DNA of 64,000 bases. It comes from Bradyrhizobium sp. BTAi1. GTDB taxonomy: Bacteria; Pseudomonadota; Alphaproteobacteria; Rhizobiales; Xanthobacteraceae. This document shows positions 1 to 8,599 of the stretch, piece after piece; positions within the stretch are counted from its first letter, which is position 1, and each line of letters begins with the position of its first letter. The notes beneath the pieces were generated by a model, which did no database searches, had not been told where the DNA came from, and saw nothing but the letters and a program-made list of their open reading frames with translations. The stretch covers positions 930,001 to 994,000 of the forward strand of contig NC_009485.1 in the NCBI RefSeq assembly GCF_000015165.1, in the 5' to 3' direction. The translations under genes were made by a program, and so were the position numbers.

Positions 1-1
1 C

Positions 2-232
2 GATTGCGGTGTCACGCTCGACCGCGCCGGCTTCGTCGTGACCGGCGCGCAGTCGGAGCAGAATGCGGGGCGGATGGTGTCGCCGCTGGAGACCTCGGTG
101 CCCGGCGTCTATGCGGTCGGCGATGTCCGCTCCGGCTCGGTCAAGCGGGTCGGCGGCGCCATCGGCGAGGGCGCCCAGGTGGTGGCGGCGTTGCACGGTT
201 TTCTCGCCGATCCGCTGGTGCCACCGGTGTGA
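2..232 (+). CDS. Thioredoxin-reductase-like FAD-dependent oxidoreductase, C-terminal fragment
   Basis: The frame is open from base 2 and runs about 76 codons to TGA at 230-232; the start lies outside the window. The fragment holds the segment GVYAVGDVRSGSVKRVGGA followed by GEGAQVVAALHGFL, which is the FAD-contacting C-terminal motif (G-D, then an Ala/Val-rich helix) of thioredoxin-reductase-like pyridine nucleotide-disulfide oxidoreductases. The family uses NADPH and FAD to reduce a disulfide or similar partner. In rhizobia such proteins are often fused to an N-terminal cyclic-nucleotide-binding domain; that part cannot be seen here. It is separated from murA by about 140 bases with no obvious terminator. 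Confidence 0.8.
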   Translation, partial: DCGVTLDRAGFVVTGAQSEQNAGRMVSPLETSVPGVYAVGDVRSGSVKRVGGAIGEGAQVVAALHGFLADPLVPPV

Positions 233-373
233 TTCGCTGCGGTCGATGGCACAGTCCGGGGGATGAATTCCCGGAGGCTGCCACCTGCCGTTGCGAACTC
301 ATCAAATCGCCGTAATGTCGGTCCTGTTGCGCCCATCTCAGCCAAATTTCCCGATCAGCCCAGCAGGATCAGC

Positions 374-1663
374 ATGGATCGCATTCGCATCGTCGGCGGC
401 AACCCGCTTCACGGCACCATCCCGATTTCGGGCGCGAAGAACGCCGCTCTGCCGCTGATGATCGCCGGTCTTCTGACGCCGGAAACGCTGATCCTCGACA
501 ACGTCCCCCGCCTCGCCGACGTTGCCCAGCTGCAGCGCATTCTCGGCAATCACGGCGTGGACATCATGGCCGTCGGCAAGCGCCCGGGCGACGGTCAGTA
601 CCAGGGCCAGACGCTGCAGATCTCGGCCGCCAATATCATCGACACCACCGCGCCGTACGAACTGGTGTCGCGGATGCGCGCCAGCTTCTGGGTGATCGCG
701 CCGCTGCTGGCGCGGATGCACGAGGCGCGGGTGTCGCTGCCCGGCGGCTGTGCCATCGGCACGCGGCCGGTCGATCTCTTGATCATGGCGTTGGAAAAGC
801 TCGGCGCCAGCATCGACATCGACGCCGGCTATGTCGTCGCCAAGGCACCGGGTGGGCTGCGCGGCGGTCGAATCGATTTCCCCAAGGTCACCGTCGGCGG
901 TACCCATGTCGCGGTGATGGCCGCGGCGCTCGCCAAGGGGACGACCGTCATCACCAACGCGGCCTGCGAGCCGGAAATCACCGACCTCGCCGACTGCCTC
1001 AACAAGATGGGCGCGCGCATCAGCGGCGCCGGCACGCCCCGGATCGAGATCGAGGGTGTCAACGCTCTGCACGGCGCGCGGCATACGGTGCTGCCCGATC
1101 GCATCGAGGCCGGCACCTATGCGATCGCCACCGCGATGACCGGCGGCGACGTGCATCTCGCCGGCGCCCGGCCGGAGCTCCTGCAATCCGCTCTCGACGT
1201 GCTGATGGAAGCGGGCGCCGAGATTTCGAGCGATGCCGAGGGGATCCGCGTGGTCAGAAACGGCCATGGCATCCGCCCGGTGCAGGTCGCGACCGCGCCA
1301 TTTCCCGGTTTTCCCACCGACCTGCAGGCCCAGCTGATGGCGCTGATGGTGCGGGCGCAGGGGGCGTCTGAAATCACCGAGACCATCTTCGAGAACCGTT
1401 TCATGCACGTCCAGGAACTCGCCCGCTTCGGCGCGCGTATCAGTCTGGATGGCGAGACCGCGCGGATCGAGGGCATCTCGACCCTGCGCGGCGCGCCGGT
1501 GATGGCGACCGACCTGCGCGCCTCGGTGTCGCTGGTCATCGCCGGGTTGGCGGCGGAAGGCGAAACCATGATCAACCGCGTCTACCATCTCGATCGCGGC
1601 TTCGAGCGGCTGGAAGACAAGCTGAAGGCCTGCGGCGCCACGATCGAGCGCATCCGCGAGTGA
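374..1663 (+). CDS. murA: UDP-N-acetylglucosamine 1-carboxyvinyltransferase
   Basis: MurA transfers enolpyruvate from PEP to UDP-GlcNAc, the first committed cytoplasmic step of peptidoglycan synthesis. The protein has 429 residues, close to the usual 420. The N-terminal SGAKNAALP segment carries the substrate lysine (K22), and [11 protein letters not shown] carries the catalytic cysteine C126, which is the fosfomycin target. The ATG at 374 is chosen because AGGA precedes it at a good distance and the protein then starts MDRIRIVGG as in the family; the frame is open further upstream without family similarity. It heads a run of same-strand genes through yacG. Confidence 0.96.
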   Translation: MDRIRIVGGNPLHGTIPISGAKNAALPLMIAGLLTPETLILDNVPRLADVAQLQRILGNHGVDIMAVGKRPGDGQYQGQTLQISAANIIDTTAPYELVSRMRASFWVIAPLLARMHEARVSLPGGCAIGTRPVDLLIMALEKLGASIDIDAGYVVAKAPGGLRGGRIDFPKVTVGGTHVAVMAAALAKGTTVITNAACEPEITDLADCLNKMGARISGAGTPRIEIEGVNALHGARHTVLPDRIEAGTYAIATAMTGGDVHLAGARPELLQSALDVLMEAGAEISSDAEGIRVVRNGHGIRPVQVATAPFPGFPTDLQAQLMALMVRAQGASEITETIFENRFMHVQELARFGARISLDGETARIEGISTLRGAPVMATDLRASVSLVIAGLAAEGETMINRVYHLDRGFERLEDKLKACGATIERIRE

Positions 1664-1687
1664 GGGCTGGGCCAAGAGGATGAGACC

Positions 1688-2131
1688 GTGACCGACCGGC
1701 TGAAACTGATCGCGCTCGATGCCGACGATCTCGCGGTGATCTCCGCGCATGTGCAGGACGCGCGGGTGCAGCCGGCCGACATCATCTGGCGCCAGGCCGA
1801 GAAGCGGCTGGTGATCGGCATGAACCGGCTCGACTGGGCCCAGGCGCTGCACGGCCAGAGCGAGCCGCGCCGCCTCCTGGCCGCGTTGCGCTTCGACCGC
1901 GTGCAGGCCTGCAAGTCGCGCCGGATCGACCTTGCCGCGCCCGAGACGGTGCTGGAGCTGATCGGCATCGAATTTCATATCGGTGCCGAGCCGCCGGCCG
2001 GCAGCGCCCTGCTGCTGTTCGCTCATGGCGGCGCGCTGCGACTCGATGTCGAATGCCTGGAATGCGAGCTGACCGATCTCGGCGAGGATGACCTCGGCAC
2101 GTCAGACGGTCTCGACGACGTCCGCCGCTGA
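1688..2131 (+). CDS. DUF2948 family protein
   Basis: The protein has 147 residues and starts at GTG, 24 bases after murA, with AGAGGA upstream. The N-terminal KLIALDADDLAVISAHVQDA segment and the later WRQAEKRLVIGMNRLDW stretch match the DUF2948 family, which is restricted to Alphaproteobacteria and normally sits between murA and hisD. No catalytic motif, signal peptide or membrane segment is visible, so it is probably a soluble cytoplasmic protein. Its function is not known. The conserved placement suggests co-expression with murA and hisD and says little about role. Confidence 0.85.
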   Translation: MTDRLKLIALDADDLAVISAHVQDARVQPADIIWRQAEKRLVIGMNRLDWAQALHGQSEPRRLLAALRFDRVQACKSRRIDLAAPETVLELIGIEFHIGAEPPAGSALLLFAHGGALRLDVECLECELTDLGEDDLGTSDGLDDVRR

Positions 2132-2225
2132 CCGGGTAGGGCGGTTTCAAAGGGTTGACGGCCCCGCGCTGCCGCGCCATTGAGCAGGGGGTCGGGGGCA
2201 GCCACCCCTTCGGAAAGTGCCAGAG

Positions 2226-3521
2226 ATGCCCATTCGCCTGTCCCGCGCTCACGCCGATTTCGACGCCCAGTTTCGGCAGTTTCTCGCCGCCAAGCGCGAG
2301 ACCTCCGCCGACGTCGAAGCCGCCGCCCGCGCCATCGTCGATGACGTCGCCAAACGCGGCGACGCGGCGCTGCTCGAGGCGACCCGCAAGTTCGATCGGC
2401 TGGAGCTGACCGCGGCCTCGCTGCGCGTCACCGCGGACGAGATCGAGGCCGCGGTGACGGCCTGTGATGCTGCGACATTGGACGCGCTGAAATTCGCCCG
2501 CGACCGCATCGAAGCCTTCCATCTCAAGCAGCTGCCGCAGGACCAGCGCTTCACCGACGCCGCCGGGGTCGAACTCGGCTGGCGCTGGAGCGCGATCGAA
2601 TCCGCCGGTCTTTATGTGCCCGGCGGCACCGCGGCCTATCCATCCTCGGTGCTGATGAACGCCATCCCCGCCAAGGTTGCCGGCGTCAGCCGGCTGGTGA
2701 TGGTGGTGCCGGCGCCCGACGGCAAGCTCAATCCGCTGGTGCTCGCCGCCGCGCATCTCGGCGGCGTCTCCGAGATCTACCGCGTCGGCGGCGCCCAGGC
2801 GGTCGCCGCGCTGGCGCATGGCACCGCGACGATCGCCCCGGTCGTCAAGATCGTCGGGCCCGGCAATGCCTATGTCGCCGCCGCCAAGCGGCTGGTGTTC
2901 GGCAAGGTCGGCATCGACATGATCGCCGGCCCGTCCGAGGTGCTGGTCATCGCCGACGACAGCGGCAATGCCGACTGGATCGCCGCCGATCTCCTGGCCC
3001 AGGCCGAGCACGACGCCAGCGCGCAATCGATCCTGATCACCGACAGCCGCCGCCTGGCCGACGACGTCGCCCGCGCCGTCGAAGGCCAGCTCAAGACGCT
3101 GCCGCGCGCTCAGATCGCCGGCGCGTCCTGGGCCGATTTCGGCGCCATCATCGAGGTCGAGGATCTCGACCAGGCCGTGCCGTTGGCGGACGCCATCGCC
3201 GCCGAGCATCTGGAGATCATGACCAGGGATCCCGATGCCTTCGCCGCCCGGGTCCGCAATGCCGGTGCCATTTTCCTCGGCGCGCACACGCCGGAGGCGA
3301 TCGGCGACTATGTCGGCGGCTCCAATCACGTGCTGCCGACCGCGCGCTCGGCGCGGTTCTCCTCGGGTCTCGGCGTGCTCGATTTCATGAAGCGCACGTC
3401 GCTGTTGAAATGCGGTCCGGAGCAGTTGCGCGCGCTGGGACCAGCAGCGATGACTCTGGGCAAGGCCGAGGGTCTCGACGCCCATTCACGCTCCGTGGGA
3501 ATACGCCTCAATCTGCCATGA
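2226..3521 (+). CDS. hisD: Histidinol dehydrogenase
   Basis: HisD oxidises L-histidinol to L-histidine in two NAD+-dependent steps, the last reactions of histidine synthesis, in a zinc-containing dimer. The protein has 431 residues. Family motifs are present: the [11 protein letters not shown] glycine/serine loop, AEHD, and AEHLE with the catalytic Glu-His pair at about residues 327-328, then [12 protein letters not shown] 2226 is preferred over an in-frame GTG at 2217 because GGAAAG lies at the right spacing and MPIRL is the family N-terminus. It is unlinked to other his genes except a HisE-like gene at the far end of the window. The stop overlaps the next start (ATGA). Confidence 0.96.
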   Translation: MPIRLSRAHADFDAQFRQFLAAKRETSADVEAAARAIVDDVAKRGDAALLEATRKFDRLELTAASLRVTADEIEAAVTACDAATLDALKFARDRIEAFHLKQLPQDQRFTDAAGVELGWRWSAIESAGLYVPGGTAAYPSSVLMNAIPAKVAGVSRLVMVVPAPDGKLNPLVLAAAHLGGVSEIYRVGGAQAVAALAHGTATIAPVVKIVGPGNAYVAAAKRLVFGKVGIDMIAGPSEVLVIADDSGNADWIAADLLAQAEHDASAQSILITDSRRLADDVARAVEGQLKTLPRAQIAGASWADFGAIIEVEDLDQAVPLADAIAAEHLEIMTRDPDAFAARVRNAGAIFLGAHTPEAIGDYVGGSNHVLPTARSARFSSGLGVLDFMKRTSLLKCGPEQLRALGPAAMTLGKAEGLDAHSRSVGIRLNLP

Positions 3522-4024
3522 CCCAGCACCCGCCAGGCGACGACCGGACCAATCGCATCGTGGCGGTGACGCTCGACGAGGAGTCGATCGGCCGCTCCGG
3601 TCCGGACATCGAGCATGAGCGGGCGATCGCGATCTATGACCTCGTCGAGGAGAACCTGTTCGCGCCCGAGGGCGCCGACGGCCAGGGCCCCTTCACCCTG
3701 CATCTCGGCATCACCGCCAACCGGCTGATGTTCGACATCCGCAAGGAGGACGGCACGCCGGTGGTGACGCATCTGCTGTCGCTGTCGCCGTTCCGGCGGA
3801 TCGTGAAGGACTATTTCATGATCTGCGACAGCTACTACAACGCCATCCGCACCGCGACGCCCGACAAGATCGAGGCCATCGACATGGGCCGCCGCGGCAT
3901 CCATGACGAGGGCTCGCGCACCTTGCAGGAGCGGCTCAAGGGCAAGGTGCGGGTCGATTTCGAGACCTCGCGCCGGCTGTTCACCCTGATCACGGTGCTG
4001 CACTGGAAGGGCGAGGGCCAGTGA
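3518..4024 (+). CDS. UPF0262 family protein
   Basis: This is a 168-residue soluble protein whose ATG overlaps the hisD stop by four bases (ATGA), implying translational coupling. It matches the UPF0262 family of Alphaproteobacteria through the segments [27 protein letters not shown] and [12 protein letters not shown]. The family has no known function and no recognisable catalytic residues. The frame continues open upstream inside hisD, but only the part after ATG 3518 is family-like. Gene order hisD-UPF0262-phosphatase is conserved in rhizobia. Confidence 0.88.
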   Translation: MTQHPPGDDRTNRIVAVTLDEESIGRSGPDIEHERAIAIYDLVEENLFAPEGADGQGPFTLHLGITANRLMFDIRKEDGTPVVTHLLSLSPFRRIVKDYFMICDSYYNAIRTATPDKIEAIDMGRRGIHDEGSRTLQERLKGKVRVDFETSRRLFTLITVLHWKGEGQ

Positions 4025-4078
4025 TGCGGCGGGCCGGCCGCCACGCGTCCAGCCGTTCGGCCAAGGGCGCCTAGACCC

Positions 4079-4549
4079 ATGGCCGAGGTGCCGCCGCGCG
4101 CCCGCCAGCCGCAGGCGGTGCTGTTCGCCTGCGGCCAGAACAGCGTGCGCTCGCCGATGGCCGAGAGCCTCTTGCGCCAGATGTTCCCGCAGGCCGTCTA
4201 TGTCCGCTCCGCCGGCGTCAAGAAGGGCGAGCTCGACCCGTTCGCGGTCTCCGTCATGGCCGAACTCGGCCAGGACATCTCGCAGCACAAGCCGACCACC
4301 TTCGAGGAGCTCGAGGACTGGGAAGGGCTGAACTTCGACCTCATCATCACCCTCTCGCCCGAGGCGCATCACAAGGCCCTGGAGCTGACCCGCACCATCG
4401 CCGCCGACGTCGAATATTGGCCGACGCCGGACCCGACCACCACCGACGGCAATCGCGCGCAGAAGCTCGCCGCCTATCGCGAGGTCTGCGACGGCCTGTT
4501 CGCGCGGATCCGCAAACGCTTCGCCAAGCCGGGACCGGCAGGCTTGTAG
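4079..4549 (+). CDS. Low-molecular-weight protein-tyrosine-phosphatase-like protein
   Basis: The protein has 156 residues. The P-loop CGQNSVR fits CX5R, with nucleophile C18 and phosphate-binding R24, and a PTPDPT segment near the C-terminus supplies a candidate general-acid aspartate. This is the low-molecular-weight phosphatase/arsenate-reductase (ArsC, thioredoxin-type) fold. Either a phosphotyrosine phosphatase or an arsenate reductase role is possible. The extra cysteines needed for a thioredoxin-coupled arsenate reductase are not evident, which favours a phosphatase. It follows UPF0262 by 54 bases in the conserved murA-to-yacG string. Confidence 0.85.
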   Translation: MAEVPPRARQPQAVLFACGQNSVRSPMAESLLRQMFPQAVYVRSAGVKKGELDPFAVSVMAELGQDISQHKPTTFEELEDWEGLNFDLIITLSPEAHHKALELTRTIAADVEYWPTPDPTTTDGNRAQKLAAYREVCDGLFARIRKRFAKPGPAGL

Positions 4550-4729
4550 GGTCCCGGTTCCAGCACAGGTGTCATCGAACCGAAATACCAACGTCGTCTC
4601 CCGCTCAAACTGAGCTCGTAGAGCAGGCCGTCGCAGCCTTGTCGCACCCTGCGGGTTGTGGAATGGCAGCCCTTCCGATAGGTTCCGCGCGCCCGCCCCA
4701 CAGCCTCCGAATCCCCTAGCGAAATCAGC

Positions 4730-5359
4730 ATGCTCGGCCGTCCCAAAATCGTTCTTGCATCCGGTTCGCCGAGGCGTCTGGCGCTGCTCAACCAGGCCGG
4801 CATCGAGCCGGATGCGCTGCGTCCCGCCGATGTCGACGAGACGCCGAAGCGCGGCGAGCTGCCGCGCGCCTGCGCCAACCGCCTGGCGCGCGCCAAGGCC
4901 GATGCAGCGCTGAAATCCGTCCAGCTCGACGACGAACTGCGCGGCGCCTTCATCATTTCCGCCGACACCGTGGTTGCGGTCGGCCGCCGCATCCTGCCGA
5001 AGGCCAATCTGGTCGACGAGGCCTCGCAGTGCCTGCGGCTGCTGTCGGGGCGCAACCACCGCGTCTACACCGCGATCACCCTGGTGACCCCGAAGGAGGC
5101 GTTCCGCCAGCGGCTGGTCGAGACCCGCGTCCGCTTCAAGCGGCTCAGCGAGGACGACATCCAGGCCTATATCGGCTCCGGTGAATGGCGCGGGAAGGCC
5201 GGCGGCTATGCCGTGCAGGGCATCGCCGGCTCGTTCGTGGTGAAGATGGTCGGCTCCTACACCAACGTCGTCGGCCTGCCGCTCTACGAGACCACGACCC
5301 TGCTCGCCGGCGAGGGGTTCCCGATCCGCTTCGGCTGGCTCAACACGGTCGGCGTCTAG
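4730..5359 (+). CDS. maf: Maf family nucleotide pyrophosphatase
   Basis: Maf proteins hydrolyse non-canonical or canonical nucleoside triphosphates to monophosphates and pyrophosphate and have been linked to septum control. The 209-residue protein has the N-terminal LASGSPRR motif, SADTVV with the catalytic aspartate, and [13 protein letters not shown] near the C-terminus. These features put it in the Maf/YhdE group. The preceding 180 bases contain no gene; in many rhizobia infA sits there. Confidence 0.93.
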
Positions 5360-5412
5360 CCTCTCCCCAAGGGGGGGTGCATTGGCTGCCGTCACCGCCT
5401 AAATAGCCGCCG

Positions 5413-5607
5413 ATGCCCGACGAATCGACCCGCTCCAAGACCGCCACCGCGAAGCCCCTCCGCCGCTGCCCGATCTGCAACCGGCCCGCCGCGGACGCGT
5501 CGCGCCCGTTCTGCTCGTCGCGCTGCCGCGACGTCGACCTCCATCGCTGGCTGAGCGGTTCCTATGTCATCCCGGCCACCGAGGGCGACGAGGATGACGT
5601 CGAATAG
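5413..5607 (+). CDS. yacG: DNA gyrase inhibitor YacG (zinc protein)
   Basis: This small protein of 64 residues has a Cys4 zinc site: CPIC at 19-22 and CSSRC at 34-38, followed by VDLHRWLSG. YacG binds GyrB and inhibits gyrase in E. coli. The length and motif spacing match the family, and the position after maf is the usual rhizobial order. It is the last gene of the string that starts with murA. Confidence 0.92.
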   Translation: MPDESTRSKTATAKPLRRCPICNRPAADASRPFCSSRCRDVDLHRWLSGSYVIPATEGDEDDVE

Positions 5608-5781
5608 ATCCGTATTTTCAAGATCTTGCGCCGGCACTGCCGGCTGACGGCCGCGCGCTTACGGCGCCGCTGCGCATCTGCAAAAGGAATGTGAAAACTT
5701 CCGCTCAGGGCGGTAGACAGCGCCGTCCGGTCCCACTATAACCCGCCGGCTCGCCGGGCTTTTTTGCCCTTCACGAGACCT

Positions 5782-5857
5782 GCCCAGGTAGCTCAGTTGG
5801 TAGAGCATGCGACTGAAAATCGCAGTGTCGGTGGTTCGATTCCGCCCCTGGGCACCA
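5782..5857 (+). tRNA. tRNA-Phe (GAA)
   Basis: The 76-base gene folds as a complete cloverleaf. The acceptor arms GCCCAGG (5782-5788) and CCTGGGC (5847-5853) pair fully. The anticodon stem TGCGA/TCGCA encloses CTGAAAA, giving anticodon GAA at 5815-5817, and GGTTCGATTCC forms the T loop. The 3' CCA (5855-5857) is encoded. Its last two bases are also the start of a 23-bp palindrome, so the 3' edge directly abuts accessory DNA. Confidence 0.97.
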
Positions 5858-5917
5858 CGCTTCGCCCTTCGGGCTACGCGTGGCGCAGCCGCGCCGTAGC
5901 CCGAAGGGCGAAGCGTG
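5856..5917. repeat. Perfect 23-bp inverted repeat abutting the tRNA-Phe 3' end
   Basis: The left arm 5856-5878 and right arm 5895-5917 are exact reverse complements (CACGCTTCGCCCTTCGGGC... on the left), with a 16-base loop. A second hairpin, GCCCGGC (5917-5923) with GCCGGGC (5940-5946), follows at once. The sequence resembles CGTAGCCC-type intergenic palindromes I associate with Bradyrhizobium. It could stop transcription leaving the tRNA or serve in 3' end processing. Confidence 0.85.
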
Positions 5918-5946
5918 CCCGGCGTAGCGTCTTCGCGAAGCCGGGC

Positions 5947-6608
5947 GTTTGAGCCCCCCAAGTCTCGCTTGAGGCACGCTCTCTGATCTCCTGATCAACC
6001 CTGTCAAACAGCCCGCCGCTCGTCGCAGCCTTAGCCTTGTTGACGCCCATGCACCCGCAACCTCGCGGCCGATCAGCCCGAGCTCTGCTGCATGTGGGCG
6101 TCCTCATCAATGGAGAGGGCGCAGGGAAGGCCGAGTGCCGACTGGCACCCGCGGCCCCCGTGCGAAAGATAAGCACGGGGAAGGAACCACAGGCTCAGCC
6201 GGAAACAACCCGGCCTTCCCTGCGCGATGGTTTGAACGGCTGCTCCGCGCTCTCCCAGGGGACCGGGCTTGCTTGCCCCCGTCATCGGCATCGTCGCCGA
6301 CCAAGACACCAGCGTCGGGGTGTCGGGACCACACGGCTTGACCGTCCGCACGACGACGTTCGTCCGCACCCCATTGAGGTGCTGCGTCGCCCCGCGGCCA
6401 CCACTCCCCGCCGCAACGTCCCGTGACGATCGCGATACGCCCCTCTCAGTGCGGGCGGGATGGCCGGAAACGTGGAGGTGATTTGCTCGACGGCGCAAGG
6501 GGAATCAGCACGACGGGCAGTTTGTGCAGAGCTGAGATGCTCTGGCCGATGACAGGGGGCTAGTAGAATCAGCGCGAGCAACTCCGAGACATCGCCATTG
6601 TTTGACGA
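5947..6608. repeat. Non-coding stretch holding a decayed dispersed repeat
   Basis: No credible gene was found here. From about 6110 to 6490 the reading GEGAGKAECRLAPA on the plus strand, followed in another frame by SVGVSGPHGLTVR and RDDRDTP, matches from memory a dispersed Bradyrhizobium repeat that is widely mis-annotated as small hypothetical proteins. Frames shift between these segments, so the copy is degenerate. I recognise it from memory of the genus; no database comparison was run. The rest of the stretch shows nothing identifiable. Confidence 0.5.
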
Positions 6609-6629
6609 ATGTATCATGGATTGATACAT
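6609..6629. promoter_or_regulatory. Operator-like palindrome upstream of higBA
   Basis: ATGTATCA (6609-6616) and TGATACAT (6622-6629) are an exact 8-bp inverted repeat with a 5-base spacer, ending 8 bases before the toxin ATG at 6638. HigA and HigB-HigA complexes usually repress their own promoter through such palindromes, so this is the likely autoregulatory site. Confidence 0.7.
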
Positions 6630-6637
6630 CATTGCGG

Positions 6638-7237
6638 ATGATCAGAAGCTTCCGGGACAAGATCACCGAGGCTGTCTTCGACGGCGAGAACCCGAAGGGC
6701 TTTCCATCCGATCTGCTGAAAATGGCCCGCCGAAAGTTGCGCTACCTCAACGCTGCAGCTGGTCTCGGCGACTTGCGATCGCCGCCTGGCAACCGTCTGG
6801 AGGCGCTGACGGGAGATCGCCAGGGGCAGCATTCGACCCGCATCACCGATCAATTCCGGGTCTGCTTCATCTGGACGGCGGACGGCCCGGCGGACGTCGA
6901 GATCGTGGACCATCATAGAAAAGGCGCTGCGATGACGAAGAAGCTGAAGCCGATGCATCCCGGTGAGGTTCTGCGCGAGAAGTTTCTCATTCCGCTCGCG
7001 ATGTCCGCTGGCGCGCTTGCCAAAGTGTGCGGGCTGCCGCGGACGCGGATCGAGCGGATCGCGAGCGAGCAGACCGGCGTCACCGCCGACACCGCGCTCC
7101 GGCTCGCCAAGGCGCTCGATACGACACCAGAGCTCTGGCTCAACCTGCAGACGGACTACGACGTCCAGGTCGCGAAACGCAGCCTCGGCAAGACGCTCGA
7201 CCGGATCGAGACGGTGAACAAGCCACGGGCGGCGTGA
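6638..7237 (+). CDS. HigB-HigA toxin-antitoxin module fused in one frame
   Basis: One 199-residue frame contains two proteins that are normally separate. Residues 1 to about 93 match the RelE/HigB ribosome-dependent mRNA endonuclease toxin (MIRSFRDKITEAVFDGE, RYLNAAAGLGDLRSPPGNRLE, DQFRVCFIW, VEIVDHH). From ATG 6932 the rest is a HigA-type helix-turn-helix antitoxin (MHPGEVLREKFL, SAGALAKVCGLPRTRIERI, TPELWLNLQ). HigB normally stops right after VDYH. Here a TAG sits one register off (6916-6918), so translation continues. AAAAGG at 6919-6924 would still let HigA start alone at 6932. A frame-changing mutation, a real fusion or a sequencing error are all possible. Confidence 0.85.
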   Translation: MIRSFRDKITEAVFDGENPKGFPSDLLKMARRKLRYLNAAAGLGDLRSPPGNRLEALTGDRQGQHSTRITDQFRVCFIWTADGPADVEIVDHHRKGAAMTKKLKPMHPGEVLREKFLIPLAMSAGALAKVCGLPRTRIERIASEQTGVTADTALRLAKALDTTPELWLNLQTDYDVQVAKRSLGKTLDRIETVNKPRAA

Positions 7238-7344
7238 CCTGCCGCTGGTGCGCACCGGGTCCGGGTCGAGCCGTCAAAGAGTTTTTTGCACTGGACTGCA
7301 CTAAATTACGCTCATCAGTGAGCGCGAAGAAGCGTGTGTTGTTA

Positions 7345-7557
7345 TCATCTTCGCGCAATCGGATAGGCGACCGAGACGCATTGCACGCCGCGATCGGCGT
7401 GATGGATGACGCCGTCGCGCTGCGGCTTGCGGGGCTCGATTGCCTTGTCCAATGCGAGAACGGTGCGGCGGACCCGTAATCCTCGGCATGGGTCGCATGG
7501 ACTGCACCGGTTGCGGCGTGTTGGCAGAGCTAACGCGAAAGTTCTTGTCTGCTGCAC
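7345..7557 (-). pseudogene. IS3-family transposase (OrfB) remnant
   Basis: On the minus strand, roughly 7467 down to 7345, the reading LALDKAIEPRKP followed by VIHHADRGVQCVSVAY matches the IS3-family OrfB segment containing HHSDRGxQYxSxxY, which includes the second aspartate of the DDE catalytic triad. Nothing before or after continues the match, and no terminal inverted repeats were found, so this is a small relic. The surrounding bases 7238-7657 hold no intact gene. Confidence 0.6.
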
Positions 7558-7657
7558 TGCCTGCTACGGAAGAAGAGCATTCAACATGACGGTGCGTGTC
7601 TTGCGATCTTGAAGTCAGCCTCGAATGATCATGATCGGATGTGGCGGGATCAGCAGC

Positions 7658-8599
7658 TTAGCGCAGGACTTCCCGCACGGTGGTTCTGGCCAGCCGATGC
7701 AGGCGACGGCTGAGCGGAGGGCGTTCGCTGTATTTCTCGCAGAAGTAATAGCAGTGGACGCTATCACACGGTTCTGCTCGATCCTCGCGCCAAAACGTGC
7801 CGTCCAAGAGATTGCCATAGGCGCGGGAATTGCCGCACCTGAAGACATCTCCGTTCGGTTCGATCTTAAAGAAAAGCCGGCCGGCTCCGCATCGCAAGCC
7901 ATCATAGTTGGGAGTCCCGTGGAGCATGCGGTCGTCGCCGAACATGTCGACGGTTGGGCGTTCGTCACGGTCCTTCAGTGCTGGTGCATAGAAGGCGCGC
8001 GCTGCTTCATTATAATGCCTGAAAGTCCGTCGCTCGGTTGACGTGTAGGCGCCTGGATACGACTTTCCCTCGTGGTGTCCTCGCAGCACTTTCGGAATCG
8101 GAAACATTCCGATCGGTGCAAGCAGATCGATCGCTTCTTCGAATCGCGCCAGGGCCTCGGGCGTGGCGACCAGCGACGACATGATCTGAAAGCCGGCTTC
8201 TTTCAGATTTTCAACGTTGTCCAAATAGGGCTTCAATCCGTTCTTGCGCTCGCGTTCGGCAAGATGAAATCCCGCATTGATGAAGCTGACGCGGCGCGGC
8301 GAGATCCTCCTCGCGAAATCCTGCCACGATTTGTATGTCATGTTCGAGTTGATGGAGAGCAGATGTCGACCGGTCAATCGCGCGCAGAGATCAACGAAGT
8401 CAGGATAGACGCTCGGCTCGCCGCCCGTCATATGGAGGAGCCAGGTGAGTCCGGAGCGGTCGAACGCGTGCTGCCAGGCTTCGTTCGAGGCCGCCGGCTT
8501 GATCTTTTCCCCGAGCGTGTCGTTGTCAAAAAAGCAATAAGGGCAACGATAATTGCAGGTGTTCAAGAGCTGCCAGTCGGCCTCAACGTCATATTTCAT
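7658..8599 (-). CDS. Radical SAM protein with extra C-terminal cysteines
   Basis: The 313-residue protein starts MKYDVEADWQLLNTC and has the CNYRCPYC motif (C15, C19, C22) that binds the SAM-cleaving 4Fe-4S cluster, followed by the MTGGEPSVYPDF motif. The C-terminus holds further cysteines (CGAGRLFF, FRCGNS, CDSVHCYYFC), like a SPASM/Twitch auxiliary cluster domain. The substrate is unknown, and no peptide precursor gene was seen beside it. G+C is visibly lower than in the neighbours and it lies beside a toxin-antitoxin module and IS relic, which suggests acquisition by transfer. The ATG at 8599 follows GGGG; an in-frame upstream extension has no similarity and is ignored. Confidence 0.8.
   Translation of the reverse strand: MKYDVEADWQLLNTCNYRCPYCFFDNDTLGEKIKPAASNEAWQHAFDRSGLTWLLHMTGGEPSVYPDFVDLCARLTGRHLLSINSNMTYKSWQDFARRISPRRVSFINAGFHLAERERKNGLKPYLDNVENLKEAGFQIMSSLVATPEALARFEEAIDLLAPIGMFPIPKVLRGHHEGKSYPGAYTSTERRTFRHYNEAARAFYAPALKDRDERPTVDMFGDDRMLHGTPNYDGLRCGAGRLFFKIEPNGDVFRCGNSRAYGNLLDGTFWREDRAEPCDSVHCYYFCEKYSERPPLSRRLHRLARTTVREVLR

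Noticed and set aside
338..3485. Long open frames antisense to murA and hisD
   Set aside because: They are Arg/His/Gly-rich mirror readings of high-G+C genes with no family motifs.
5748..5766. GC-rich sequence followed by Ts before tRNA-Phe
   Set aside because: The possible stem (CCGG-CTCG-CCGG) is only 4 bp with mismatched flanks, so I did not call a terminator.
7238..7657. Second attachment-like copy of the tRNA-Phe 3' end
   Set aside because: I searched by eye for the TTCGATTCCGCCCCTGGGC sequence downstream and saw none.
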